A stretch of 64,000 bases of DNA from Nocardioides kongjuensis (GCF_013409625.1 NZ_JACCBF010000001.1:4529001-4593000); one strand, 5' to 3'. Shown: positions 24,925 through 33,315, numbered from the stretch's first letter. Program-made: numbers and translations. The notes: generated from the sequence alone by a model not told the origin.

Positions 24925-25970
24925 CGCGTCGCGCCCTCGGTGCGGAGGGCCGGTTGCTGCTGGGTGATGCAGTGGATGCCGCCGCCCCGCTCGAAGATCG
25001 CCCGCGAGTCGACGGTGACCGCGCGGCGGCCGGGGTAGGCCTGCTCGAGGATCTCGCGCGCCACGGCGTCGGCCTTCTCCTCGCCGAACCCGCAGACCAC
25101 GATGCCGTCGTTGACGACGAGGTGGTTGATGTAGCTCCAGTCGACGAAGCCCTCGTCGTCGGTGATGGTCTCCGGGGCGGGCACGTCGACGATCTCGAAC
25201 GGGCGCCCGGCGGCGTCGGTCTGCTGGGCCAGGAAGGCGCGCAGCTCGCGGGTGACGGCGTGGTCGGGGTGGTCGGGGTCGGGCTGGTGGTGGACCAGGA
25301 CCTGCCCGGGCGCCGGCATCCCGGCCACGATGTCGACGTGGCCGTTGGTGCCGAACTGCTCGTAGTCGCGGGACAGGCCGCGCGGCAGCCAGACGAAGTG
25401 CGTCGCGCCGAGGGTGCGCGCGAGCTCGGCCTCGACCCGCGCCCGGTCGGCGTACGGGTTGCGGCGGGGGTCGAGCTGCACGGTCTCGGTCAGCAGCACG
25501 GTCCCCGCGCCGTCGACGTGGATGCCGCCGCCCTCGTTGACGAGGAGTGAGCTGACCAGCTCGGCGCCGCTGGCCTCGGCGACGATCCGGGCCATTCCCG
25601 CCGACTTGCGCCACTGCGACCACTCGTGGTCGCCCCAGCCGTTGAAGATCCAGTCCACGGCACCGAGCACCTCGGGCCGGTCGGCGTCGAGCACGAAGGT
25701 CGGGCCGACGTCGCGCATCCAGAACTCGTCCAGCGGCGCCTCGAGGATCTCCACGTCCGAGCCCAGCAGGTCGCGGGCGCGGCCGGTCTCGCTCGGGTCG
25801 ACGACCATCGTGACCGGCTCGAACGCGGCGATGCTGTGGGCGACCGCGCTCCAGGAGCGGTAGCACTCCTCGGCCGCCTGGGGGGTGTCGCCGAGCGTCG
25901 GCCCCGCGCAGGGGAAGGCCATCCAGGTGCGCTCGTGGGGAGCTGATTCAGCAGGCATGCGCCACGTCAT
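24921..25970 (-). CDS. agmatine deiminase family protein
   Basis: A 349-residue guanidino-group hydrolase. Family motifs are MPAESAPHERTWMAFP, FWMRDVGPTFV, NEGGGIHVDG, GTNGHVDIVAG (His) and the catalytic Cys in RGGGIHCITQQQP. Agmatine deiminase converts agmatine to N-carbamoylputrescine. The usual next enzyme, a nitrilase-type amidohydrolase, is replaced here by an amidase-signature gene. Start sites at 25985, 25970 and 25958 are possible; no strong ribosome site decides. Peptidylarginine-deiminase-like relatives on other guanidines cannot be excluded. Confidence 0.85.
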   Translation of the reverse strand: MTWRMPAESAPHERTWMAFPCAGPTLGDTPQAAEECYRSWSAVAHSIAAFEPVTMVVDPSETGRARDLLGSDVEILEAPLDEFWMRDVGPTFVLDADRPEVLGAVDWIFNGWGDHEWSQWRKSAGMARIVAEASGAELVSSLLVNEGGGIHVDGAGTVLLTETVQLDPRRNPYADRARVEAELARTLGATHFVWLPRGLSRDYEQFGTNGHVDIVAGMPAPGQVLVHHQPDPDHPDHAVTRELRAFLAQQTDAAGRPFEIVDVPAPETITDDEGFVDWSYINHLVVNDGIVVCGFGEEKADAVAREILEQAYPGRRAVTVDSRAIFERGGGIHCITQQQPALRTEGATR

Positions 25971-25984
25971 GGATCGAAGGTACA

Positions 25985-26018
25985 ACTAGTATCGACTAGT
26001 GACAAGTTCAATATTGTC
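25985..26018. promoter_or_regulatory. overlapping dyads in divergent deiminase/TetR promoter
   Basis: ACTAGT-ATCG-ACTAGT (25985-26000) is followed directly by GACAA-N8-TTGTC (26001-26018). The A/T-rich character stands out in very GC-rich DNA. Location between the deiminase operon and a divergent TetR gene fits a TetR operator. Confidence 0.5.
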
Positions 26019-26079
26019 GCGGACGGGTGCGCCGCGGCCGCGGCCGGGGACCGCTGACACGCCTCCTACGATGGGCGCC

Positions 26080-26688
26080 ATGTCCTCCGCGTCGCTGGCC
26101 TCCAAGCGCGCCGCGACGCGTGCGCAGATCCTCGACGCCGCCGTCGCGACGATCCACGCCGAAGGCGTCGCCGGGGTCCGGATCGACGACGTCGCCGCGA
26201 CGGCCGGTGTGTCCCCGGGGCTGATCTACTACCACTTCGCGAACCGGCAGGCCCTGGTCCGCGCCGGCCTCGCCGAGGCGCTGGACCGCTACGCGGCCGA
26301 GGCCGGACCGGCGGGCCGACGTGACCCGCTGGCCCACCTCGTCGACGAGCTGCAGCGACACATCGGCCTGCCGGACGGCGACGGCGCGGCCCGGGGGCGG
26401 GTCCGGAGCGCCGCGCTCGAGGCTGCGGTGTTCGACCCCGACCTGCTGCCTGCGGTCCAGCAGTCCACCGGGCGCTGGATGGCGGGCGTGGCCGACCTCG
26501 TCGACCTCGCCCGGGGCGGAGGTGGCGACCCTGTCGAGCGCGCGCGCGTGGCCGAGGTGCTCACGGCGCTCGCCGACGGGCTGCGCCAGCGCGTCCTGTC
26601 GGGCACGCTGCAGCCGGCCGAGGCCCGGCAGCTGGTCGCCGCCATGGTCCCGGTCGTGCTCGCCGGAGCGGCCGGAGCGCGGGGATGA
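26080..26688 (+). CDS. TetR family regulator
   Basis: About 202 residues. The N-terminal HTH region AQILDAAVATIHAEGVAGVR then IDDVAATAGVSPGLIYYHF is standard TetR. The ATG at 26080 is chosen because TACGAT, a plausible -10 element, ends seven bases upstream, giving a nearly leaderless transcript; an in-frame ATG at 26071 overlaps that element. It is divergent from the deiminase-amidase operon and its last base triplet overlaps the next TetR gene. It probably represses the divergent operon. Confidence 0.83.
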   Translation: MSSASLASKRAATRAQILDAAVATIHAEGVAGVRIDDVAATAGVSPGLIYYHFANRQALVRAGLAEALDRYAAEAGPAGRRDPLAHLVDELQRHIGLPDGDGAARGRVRSAALEAAVFDPDLLPAVQQSTGRWMAGVADLVDLARGGGGDPVERARVAEVLTALADGLRQRVLSGTLQPAEARQLVAAMVPVVLAGAAGARG

Positions 26689-27305
26689 GCCAGGCGACCG
26701 CCGAGACCAGCCGGACCCGGATCCTCGCGGCGACCTGCGAGGTCATCGGCGCCCAGGGCATCGCCTCGTTCGCCGTCAAGGACGTCGCGCGGGCGGCCGG
26801 GGTCACGACCCAGCTGCTCTACTACCACTTCCCCAACCGCGAGGCGCTCGTCGCCGCGGCGCTCGAGTACGCCAACGAGCGGGCTCCCTCGGTCAACCTG
26901 CTGCAGGGCGAGCCCGACGGCACGGGGTACGACGCGCTCCGGGCCGCTCTCCTCGCCGAGTTCGACGACGCGCCGGCGGTCCGCAGCCTCAACCTGCTGT
27001 GGAACGAGGTCGCCGCCTCCTCGGCGCAGCAGTCCGAGCTGCACCCGGCGCTCGAGCGGGTCACGACCGGGTGGGACCAGAAGATCGCCGTCGGCGTGCT
27101 GCGCGGCATGGTGGACGGCTCGCTGCGGACCGACCTCGAGCCGCACCTCGTCGCCCGGACGCTGACCTGTGCGGTGGAGGGACTGAGCCAGCGCTGGCTC
27201 GCCGGGATGATGACCACCGAGCAGGCGCGCGCCGCTCTCGACCTCCTCCTGTCCTCGCTCCGAGGGCAGGACGACGGGCGGGCCCTTGGCAGGATGGCGC
27301 CATGA
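26685..27305 (+). CDS. TetR family regulator
   Basis: A 206-residue TetR protein with HTH FAVKDVARAAGVTTQLLYYHF near residues 25-48 and a C-terminal ligand domain. Its ATG overlaps the stop of the first TetR gene, and its stop overlaps the ATG of proC. Two different TetR proteins in one coupled unit with proC is unusual and may reflect arginine/proline-family nitrogen metabolism, since the divergent gene is an agmatine-deiminase homologue. The ligand is not predictable. Confidence 0.85.
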   Translation: MSQATAETSRTRILAATCEVIGAQGIASFAVKDVARAAGVTTQLLYYHFPNREALVAAALEYANERAPSVNLLQGEPDGTGYDALRAALLAEFDDAPAVRSLNLLWNEVAASSAQQSELHPALERVTTGWDQKIAVGVLRGMVDGSLRTDLEPHLVARTLTCAVEGLSQRWLAGMMTTEQARAALDLLLSSLRGQDDGRALGRMAP

Positions 27306-28135
27306 GCACGACGATCGCCTTCCTCGGCTGCGGCTCGATGAGCGAGGCCATCATGGCCGGGCTCCTCGGGAGCGGCTTCCCGGCGGACCGGGTCCGCGCG
27401 ACCGTCCGTACGACGACCCGCGCGACCTGGCTCGCCGACACCTACGGCGTGACCGCGACAGCCACGGACGGGACGGACGCCAACGCGCGTGCGGCGACCG
27501 GCGCCGGCCTGGTGGTGCTGGGGGTGAAGCCGGGGCTGGTCCGGGAGGTGGTGGCGGAGGTCGCGAGCGTGCTGGACCCCGCGGCGGTGGTGGTGAGCGT
27601 GGCCGGCGCCGTACCGCTGGCGAGCATCGAGGCGGCCCTGCCGGCGGGACAGCCGGTGGTGCGGTCGATGCCGAACACCCCCGCCCGGGTGGGTCACGGC
27701 GTCACGGCCCTCGCCGCCGGCGCCCATGCCCGGCCGTCCGACGTCCAGCAGGTCGCCGACCTGTTCGCCACCGTCGGCCTGGTGGTCGAGGTCGAGGAGG
27801 ACCAGATCGACGCCGTCGGGACGGTGAGCGGGTCGGGACCGGCGTACGTGTTCTACCTGGCCGAGGCGATGGCCGAGGCGGGGGAGCGGTTGGGCCTGCC
27901 GGCCGACCTGGCCCGGACGCTCGCGGCGCACACCGTCGCCGGGGCGGGTCGGCTCCTCGACGACCCGGACGCCGACCCGGCCGCGCTGCGGCGTGCGGTC
28001 AGCAGCCCGAACGGCAGCACCGAGCGGGCGATCGCGGCGTTCGAAGCGCGCGGCATGCGCGACGTCGTGGCCGCGGGCACCGCGGCCGCGGAGGCGCGGG
28101 CGAAGGAGATCACCCGCGAGATCACGGGCTCCTGA
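27302..28135 (+). CDS. proC: pyrroline-5-carboxylate reductase
   Basis: A 277-residue enzyme that reduces 1-pyrroline-5-carboxylate to proline with NAD(P)H. The Rossmann motif is FLGCGSMSEAI at the N-terminus, VVRSMPNTPARVG and VSGSGPAYVFYLAEAM are conserved, and the C-terminal domain has RRAVSSPNGSTERAI. The ATG overlaps the upstream TetR stop. Linkage with TetR genes rather than a proline operon may mean a catabolic or salvage use, possibly acting on a related cyclic imine. Confidence 0.92.
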   Translation: MSTTIAFLGCGSMSEAIMAGLLGSGFPADRVRATVRTTTRATWLADTYGVTATATDGTDANARAATGAGLVVLGVKPGLVREVVAEVASVLDPAAVVVSVAGAVPLASIEAALPAGQPVVRSMPNTPARVGHGVTALAAGAHARPSDVQQVADLFATVGLVVEVEEDQIDAVGTVSGSGPAYVFYLAEAMAEAGERLGLPADLARTLAAHTVAGAGRLLDDPDADPAALRRAVSSPNGSTERAIAAFEARGMRDVVAAGTAAAEARAKEITREITGS

Positions 28136-28153
28136 CGCTCCCGGGCAGGCACG

Positions 28154-28360
28154 TCACCGCCCGTGGTGGTGGGCCCGGCCGAGGCTCCGGGCCCCCACCA
28201 CGTGGCCGCCGAGGTAGCCGGCGACGGCCGCGCCGAGCGCAGCGGTGACGTGCAGGGCGACCGGCAGGACCACGCCCCTGCGCCGGTGCTCCTCCTCGCG
28301 GACCGACGCCATGGCCGTGGTCCAGTACTCCACGGCCGGGTCGCTCGTGCCGGCGCTCAT
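28154..28360 (-). CDS. small single-pass membrane protein, unknown
   Basis: A 68-residue protein not recognised. One hydrophobic segment (about 29-55, VVLPVALHVTAALGAAVAGYL) is preceded by a charged EEEHRRR stretch and followed by a His-rich tail (RAHHHGR). Its ATG overlaps the stop of the upstream DUF4383 gene. The coupled start and codon-like composition support it as real. Confidence 0.6.
   Translation of the reverse strand: MSAGTSDPAVEYWTTAMASVREEEHRRRGVVLPVALHVTAALGAAVAGYLGGHVVGARSLGRAHHHGR
28163..28201 (+). terminator. strong hairpin after proC
   Basis: A 16-base arm (28163-28178) pairs with a 15-base arm (28187-28201) with a single bulged T and an 8-base loop. It begins 27 bases after the proC stop. 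It also encodes the His/Gly tail of the convergent small protein, so the pairing may be partly a coding by-product. Confidence 0.4.
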
Positions 28361-28812
28361 CGCGGGTCCGTCGCTTCGTTGTCGTCACGGCCGAGGAACA
28401 AGCCGAGCCCGATCATGCCGAGGCCGAGGACGAGGTGCAGCCAGTTGTCCGCCTTGTCGAGCGGCACGACGTTCGCGTCCTCGTGGCGGTCGACCAGGAG
28501 TCCGTAGATCGTCAGGAGCAGGTAGACGGCGCCGCCGCCGATCAGGAACGCGCGGGCGCCGGTCCAGCTGGTCGCCAGCAGGAAGCCGGCGACGCCGAAG
28601 GCCAGGTGCACGATGTTGTGCAGGACCGAGACGGCGAAGAGGTCCAGGAGCTGGGCGCCCGACTCGTGGCCGGCGAAGGTGATCTCGTCGTAGCGCGTGG
28701 TGATGCCCGGCACGAAGCCGAGGATGCCGACGAGGACGAACGTGCCCGCAACCACGGCGGCTGCTTTCTGGCTGAGCGTCGTCATCGCCGTGGGAGCGAG
28801 CGAGGTGTTCAT
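28357..28812 (-). CDS. DUF4383 family membrane protein
   Basis: A 151-residue protein with four hydrophobic segments. The pattern VVAGTFVLVGILGFVPGITT, VLHNIVHLAFGVAGFLLA, and DNWLHLVLGLGMIGLGLFL is typical of DUF4383. Function unknown. The start is placed at the ATG 28812 (MNTSLAPTAM). The gene is the upstream partner of the small membrane protein with a four-base overlap. Confidence 0.82.
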   Translation of the reverse strand: MNTSLAPTAMTTLSQKAAAVVAGTFVLVGILGFVPGITTRYDEITFAGHESGAQLLDLFAVSVLHNIVHLAFGVAGFLLATSWTGARAFLIGGGAVYLLLTIYGLLVDRHEDANVVPLDKADNWLHLVLGLGMIGLGLFLGRDDNEATDPR

Positions 28813-28847
28813 GGCCGGGTGGTACCCCGAGCCTGTGGTGCGAGACG

Positions 28848-30239
28848 TCAGGCCGCGTAGTCGCCCGCGAGCACGATCGCCTGTTCCTCGAGCAGGTGGT
28901 ACTCGGCTCGGGTGATGGTGGTGGTGCCGCTGCCGGTGACGAGGCGGTGGAGGCCGTGGGGTGTGCCCCAGACCCATTTGTCGGGTCCGAGCTGCAGGAC
29001 GGTGTAGCCGAGGTGGGTCTTGGCTCGGTGGTGATGGCGCGACAGTGGGGTGTCGTTGTGGTCGCCGGTCTGGCCGGGTGGGCCGTTCTTGTCGTAGGGC
29101 GTGGTGTGGTCGTGGTCGGGTGCCCGGCCGTGCCGGGTGAAGAGGCCGGTGGCGTGGGGGAACACGTCTCCGATGGTGCGGAGCTCGGTGCGCTTCTTGA
29201 CGTCGGTGGGGTGTTCGTAGCCGTTGACCGACCTGCCGGTGTGGAGGTCGATGACGGGGGTGAGGGTGGCGTGGGCGTGGCGGCGGAGCAGGTCGCGGAC
29301 CTGGTCGAGGAGCCGCGGGCCGAGCCCTTCGACGCGGGCCAAGGGGCCGAGGGTGCCGTCGGACTGCTGGGCGACGTGGACGACGATCTCCGCGGCCGGA
29401 GCGCTACTGGGCTCGGGATCCGCTTCGACGCCATGGAGGAACGCGAGGACGGCGGCGGGGTCGGCGAGCATCGCGAAGGCCTCGGCCCGCCAGTGGTCCA
29501 TCCCCAGCGGCTCCTCGCCCTCAGCGGGCGGTGCGGCGTGTTCGGCCAGCGCGGTGGCGAGGTGCTCGACCATGGCCGCGTGCTCGATCGCGTCGGCCTC
29601 GTCGAGACGGGCGAACACCGTGCCCAGACCAGCGGTGTTCTCGGTCTCCTCGACCTGCGCCCCGGGGCGGGGTTTCGGGTACCAGACGCCCTTGCCCCTG
29701 CGGTTGTCGCTGATCCGCTTCGCGTGGGCGGCCGGGTCGGCCTCGATGATCTTCGCTTCGGCGATCGCGAGGATCCGTGCGGGTGCCTCGTCCAACGCGG
29801 CGGCGACCGCGTCGTCGACGATCCGGGCCTGGTGGCGGTCGAGCTTGCGGGACCAGCGGGCGACCTTGCGGACCACCCACATCTCGCAGCGTCCGGCCTT
29901 CACGCCGGCCCACACGGCAGGGAGGCGGTGGCGCAGGTCGAACGCATCAGCCAGGGCGTTGCGGGTGGTCAGCACGCCCTCGTGGCGGGCGATCGCGATC
30001 TCGACCAACGCCAGGTCCTGGACCTCCGGCGTCCCGTCCCCACCGAGGATGATCAACCGCGGACCGCCGAACCTGACGGGCACGGCGCCGGGCTCGGCTT
30101 GCGGGTCACCCGAATGCAGGTCGGCCCAGGCGAGCAGCAACTCCAGCTTGTCGACCTCGACCTGACGGGCCACGCGGACGCGCCCCTCGGCCGCGTGGAG
30201 CAGCTGCTCCGGCGTGGCTTCCGAGAGGTCCGAGATCAT
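28848..30239 (-). CDS. DUF222/HNH endonuclease protein (13E12 family)
   Basis: A 463-residue protein with an N-terminal DUF222 helical domain and a C-terminal HNH nuclease (PDHDHTTPYDKNGPPG, GDHNDTPLSRHHH, GLHRLV). Such 13E12-type genes are numerous in actinobacteria and often lie near repeats; some mycobacterial ones are under LexA control. Here an SOS-like box sits at 30252-30267 and TAGAAT ends seven bases before the ATG, suggesting a leaderless, damage-induced transcript. The role is unknown; homing-type or DNA-repair nuclease functions are discussed for the family. Confidence 0.88.
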   Translation of the reverse strand: MISDLSEATPEQLLHAAEGRVRVARQVEVDKLELLLAWADLHSGDPQAEPGAVPVRFGGPRLIILGGDGTPEVQDLALVEIAIARHEGVLTTRNALADAFDLRHRLPAVWAGVKAGRCEMWVVRKVARWSRKLDRHQARIVDDAVAAALDEAPARILAIAEAKIIEADPAAHAKRISDNRRGKGVWYPKPRPGAQVEETENTAGLGTVFARLDEADAIEHAAMVEHLATALAEHAAPPAEGEEPLGMDHWRAEAFAMLADPAAVLAFLHGVEADPEPSSAPAAEIVVHVAQQSDGTLGPLARVEGLGPRLLDQVRDLLRRHAHATLTPVIDLHTGRSVNGYEHPTDVKKRTELRTIGDVFPHATGLFTRHGRAPDHDHTTPYDKNGPPGQTGDHNDTPLSRHHHRAKTHLGYTVLQLGPDKWVWGTPHGLHRLVTGSGTTTITRAEYHLLEEQAIVLAGDYAA

Positions 30240-30245
30240 GGCTTG

Positions 30246-30267
30246 ATTCTATCGCACACATGTTCGA
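30246..30267 (-). promoter_or_regulatory. predicted SOS box and leaderless promoter of the HNH gene
   Basis: TCGCAC-ACAT-GTTCGA (30252-30267) matches 11 of 12 fixed positions of the mycobacterial LexA consensus TCGAAC-N4-GTTCGA. On the minus strand TAGAAT (30251-30246) directly follows and is separated from the ATG by six bases, so transcription should start at or next to the start codon. Confidence 0.65.
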
Positions 30268-30326
30268 ACAGCCAGTGTCGTGCGGCGAGTTTCGCCTTGT
30301 TTCTAGCGTGTTTTCGAGGTTGGTCG

Positions 30327-30398
30327 GGTGGTCTCGTCACGGTCGCTGTGCGACCTCCTCGACCTCCGGGAACGCGGGCCGACCGTGCGACCCGGCCA
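30327..30398 (+). repeat. 72-bp duplicated element, copy 1
   Basis: It starts GGTGGTCTCG and ends CGACCCGGCCA. It matches the copy at 30482-30553 in 68 of 72 positions, with the middle 40 bases identical. The copies are in direct orientation, 155 bases apart. Confidence 0.8.
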
Positions 30399-30481
30399 TC
30401 TATGCCCCTTCCTCGTCGCTGCCTTTCGGAACGGTGCCGGCCAACCAGCTGAAGCGCGCGGACAGTTCCGGCAGTAGGGCC

Positions 30482-30553
30482 GGTGGTCTCGCGACAGTCG
30501 CTGTGCGACCTCCTCGACCTCCGGGAACGCGGGCCGACCGCGCGACCCGGCCA
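30482..30553 (+). repeat. 72-bp duplicated element, copy 2
   Basis: Direct repeat of 30327-30398. In this copy the ends are nearly mirror images (CCGGTGG at the left, CCACCGG at the right), suggesting a fold-back, REP-like or miniature mobile unit. Confidence 0.8.
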
Positions 30554-30581
30554 CCGGTGAGCCTCACACCTCGACGGGAGG

Positions 30582-31730
30582 TCACAGCCCCAGGTCGCGC
30601 CCGATCAACATCTTCATGATCTCGTTCGACCCCGCCCAGATCTTGGTGACCCGCGCATCCCGCCAGGCCCGCGCGACCCGGTACTCGTTCATGAACCCGT
30701 ACCCGCCGTGCAGCTGCACGCAGTGGTCGAGGATGTCGTTCTGGACCTGGGCGGTCCACCACTTGGCCTTGGCGGCCTCGATCGGGGAGAGCCGGCCGTG
30801 GGCGTGGGCGAGGATGCACTGGTCCACGAAGGCCTGGGTGACGTCGGCCTTGGTGACGAGCTCGGCGAGCAGGAATTGATTGTGCTGGAAGCTGCCGATC
30901 GGCTGCCCGAACGCGGTTCGCTCGCGGGCGTAGGCGATGGTCTCGTCGAGGATCTGGCGCGCGTGCGCGAGGTTGCCGACGGCGGCACCGAGGCGCTCCT
31001 GCGGGAGCTGCTGCATCATCAGCGGGAAGCCGTTGTCGATCTCGCCGATCACGTCGGCCTCGCTGACGACGACGTCCTCGAGGAACAGCTCGGCGGTGTC
31101 GGACTCGGCCTGGCCGACCTTGTCGAGCTTGCGGCCGCGGGAGAACCCGGGCGTGTCCGTGCGGACGCCGAACAGCGTGATTCCGCGCGCCCGCTTGCCG
31201 GGTGAGGTCGAGGCGGCCACGACGACGAGGTCGGCGGAGTAGCCGTTGGTGATGAACGTCTTCGAGCCGTTGAGGACGAAGCTGTCGCCGTCGCGCACGG
31301 CGGTGGTGCGGAGCGCGGCGAGGTCGGATCCGCCGCCGGGCTCGGTCATGCCGATCGCGGTCAGCAGGTCGCCGGAGCAGACACCGGGCAGCCAGCGTTC
31401 GCGCTGCTCCTCGGTCGTCAGGTGCACGAGGTACGGCGCCACGATGTCGGCGTGGATGCCCCAGCAGCTGGCGAGTGCCATGGTGACCTTGGCCAGCTCC
31501 TCGGTGAGCACCGCGTTGAACCGGTAGTCGGGCTCGCCCTCGAGCTCGCCGCCGTACTCCGCCGGCACCTCCAGGCCGAGCAGGCCCTGCTTGCCGGCCT
31601 CGGTCCAGAACGTGCGGGGGAGCGCCTTGTCGGCGGCGAACTCGCCGACGTACGGGCGGACCCGGCGGTCGAGGAACTCCCGGACCGAGTCGCGGAAGGC
31701 CTCGTGGTCGGGGCCGAACAAGGTGCGCAT
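30582..31730 (-). CDS. acyl-CoA dehydrogenase
   Basis: A 382-residue flavoenzyme. FAD-binding motifs are TAIGMTEPGGGSDLAALRT and FITNGYSADLVVV; the C-terminal domain contains QLHGGYGFMNEY and IWAGSNEIMKMLIGRDLGL. The AGSNEI variant resembles medium/long-chain members of actinobacteria. It is the last gene of a minus-strand group (SDR, ABC permease, SDR, dehydrogenase) 19 bases after the preceding SDR gene. It likely performs the alpha,beta-dehydrogenation step in degradation of the imported compound. The chain or ring substrate cannot be read from sequence. Confidence 0.88.
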   Translation of the reverse strand: MRTLFGPDHEAFRDSVREFLDRRVRPYVGEFAADKALPRTFWTEAGKQGLLGLEVPAEYGGELEGEPDYRFNAVLTEELAKVTMALASCWGIHADIVAPYLVHLTTEEQRERWLPGVCSGDLLTAIGMTEPGGGSDLAALRTTAVRDGDSFVLNGSKTFITNGYSADLVVVAASTSPGKRARGITLFGVRTDTPGFSRGRKLDKVGQAESDTAELFLEDVVVSEADVIGEIDNGFPLMMQQLPQERLGAAVGNLAHARQILDETIAYARERTAFGQPIGSFQHNQFLLAELVTKADVTQAFVDQCILAHAHGRLSPIEAAKAKWWTAQVQNDILDHCVQLHGGYGFMNEYRVARAWRDARVTKIWAGSNEIMKMLIGRDLGL

Positions 31731-31749
31731 CCGGGTGTGCCTCCAGGGG

Positions 31750-32442
31750 TCAGTGCTTGATGGAGCCCCCGTCGACGACGAGGGTCTGGCCGGTCACGAA
31801 GGACGCGCCGGGGGAGAGAAAGAAGCGGACCGGCTCGACGAGGTCGGCGGTGGTCGCGGCACGCTTGATGGCGCGGGAGGCGATGTTGGCCGCCTCGGTG
31901 GAGGCGATGATCTCGGACATCGGGGTGACGACGAGACCGGGGGCGACCACGTTCACGGTGATCCCGCGCTCGCCCAGCTCCTCGCAGATGCTGCGGGCGA
32001 AGCCGATCACGCCCGCCTTCGAGGCTGCGTACGCCGCCGCGCCGCCCGGACCCTTGAACGCCGTACCCGAGGAGAAGAGCACGACCCGACCGTGGTCGGC
32101 GAGGGTGGGGGACAGGGCCTGGACCAGGTTGATGGTGCCCTCGAGGTTGACCCGTACGACCCGCTGCCACTCGGTCGGTGTCATCTCGGCGAGCCCGCCG
32201 AACGCGGCGACACCGGCGCAGTGGACGAGCGCGTCGAGGCGCGAGACTCCGAGCGCGGCCAGTGCCGCGCCGACCGCGGCGCCGACGCCGGGGTCGGTGA
32301 CGTCGGCGCACACCCCGTCCGGGCGCACCTCCGCCCGGTCCAGCACGACGACCCGCCAGTCCGGCTCCAGTGCAGCCGCGACCGCGCGACCGATCCCCGA
32401 GGCGCCCCCGGTGACGAGGACGACCGGGCGCGGGGTGGTCAC
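31750..32442 (-). CDS. short-chain dehydrogenase/reductase
   Basis: A 230-residue classical SDR with TGGASGIG, the Tyr-Lys pair in YAASKAG, and FVTGQTLVVDGG near the C-terminus. The GTG start overlaps the TGA of the ABC permease gene (GTGA). The substrate is unknown; the operon suggests an alcohol/ketone pair in the catabolic route, possibly the 3-hydroxyacyl step. Confidence 0.83.
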   Translation of the reverse strand: MTTPRPVVLVTGGASGIGRAVAAALEPDWRVVVLDRAEVRPDGVCADVTDPGVGAAVGAALAALGVSRLDALVHCAGVAAFGGLAEMTPTEWQRVVRVNLEGTINLVQALSPTLADHGRVVLFSSGTAFKGPGGAAAYAASKAGVIGFARSICEELGERGITVNVVAPGLVVTPMSEIIASTEAANIASRAIKRAATTADLVEPVRFFLSPGASFVTGQTLVVDGGSIKH

Positions 32443-33290
32443 CGGATCCGGCTCCGCATGAGCTTCTGCAGGCCGAGGATCGCGTAGTCGAGGGCCATCG
32501 ACATGATGCCCATGGCGAGCAGGACGGCGAACGACTCGGCGACCTGGAAGTTGTTGGTGGTGACGACCAAGCGCTGGCCGAGACCCTCGTAGGCGCCGAC
32601 CATCTCGGAGACGACGGCACCGAGGACGGAGTAGACGGCACCGAGGCGGAGCGATCCGACGATGCTGGGCAGCGCGTGCGGCAGCTCGACCTTGAAGAAG
32701 CGCTGGCGGGCGTTCATCGACAGTGACTGGGTGAGCAGGCTGACGTCGTGGTCGATGCTCTTGAGCGCGGCCATCGTGGTGGTCATCAGCAGGAAGAAGA
32801 CGACGCTCGCGGCGACCAGCGCCTTCGGTGTGAAGCCGAGGCCGAACCAGAGGATGAAGATCGGCGCCAGGGCGGGGCGCGGGAGGCTGTTCATCAGCGT
32901 GAGGTACGGCGCCGCGGCGCGGTCGAGCACCTCGGAGCGGGAGAACACCAGCCCGGCCAGGATGCCGGCGACACCACCGGCGAGCAGGCCGGCCATCGCG
33001 CCGCTGAAGGTGGCGCGCAGGTCGACCCAGAACACCGAGTCGGTCAGCTGGTGCCGGAAGGCGTCGAACACCTCGCGCGGGGTGGAGATGAGGAGCGGGT
33101 CGACCCAGCCGCGTGTCGTGGCCTGCTGCCAGAGCAGGTAGATCGCGACGAGGAACCCGAGGCGCAGGACCCAGACGAGGGTGTTGGTACGACGGCGGGC
33201 CCGGCGCCGCTCGGCGAAGATCGCCCTGTCGTCGGCCGCGGCCGGACGGGTGCGCTGGACCGGTGCGGAGGTCACGGCGTTCTCGGTCAT
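32439..33290 (-). CDS. ABC transporter permease, SsuC/TauC type
   Basis: A 283-residue inner-membrane permease with about six TM segments. The binding-protein-dependent transport signature lies in SLSMNARQRFFKVELPHALPSIVGS (given as SLSMNARQRFF then KVELPHALPSI). The ATG at 33290 is supported by GAGGAG eight bases upstream. Its ATPase partner is encoded divergently at 34376 and its binding protein at 39815, so the importer is split over three transcription units. SsuC/TauC-type systems import sulfonates, taurine, nitrate-like or aromatic compounds. Confidence 0.87.
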   Translation of the reverse strand: MTENAVTSAPVQRTRPAAADDRAIFAERRRARRRTNTLVWVLRLGFLVAIYLLWQQATTRGWVDPLLISTPREVFDAFRHQLTDSVFWVDLRATFSGAMAGLLAGGVAGILAGLVFSRSEVLDRAAAPYLTLMNSLPRPALAPIFILWFGLGFTPKALVAASVVFFLLMTTTMAALKSIDHDVSLLTQSLSMNARQRFFKVELPHALPSIVGSLRLGAVYSVLGAVVSEMVGAYEGLGQRLVVTTNNFQVAESFAVLLAMGIMSMALDYAILGLQKLMRSRIR

Positions 33291-33315
33291 GGGGTCAGGC
33301 TCCTCGGGACGGGGA

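Larger units (their letters stand above)
30240..30581. other. 342-bp non-coding region with SOS box and duplicated element
   Basis: No gene is supported between the DUF222 start and the acyl-CoA dehydrogenase stop. It contains the divergent-looking promoter of the HNH gene at its left end and two copies of a 72-bp element. The DUF222 gene lies to the left and is transcribed leftwards; the dehydrogenase on the right ends here, so this is also its terminator region. Confidence 0.6.
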
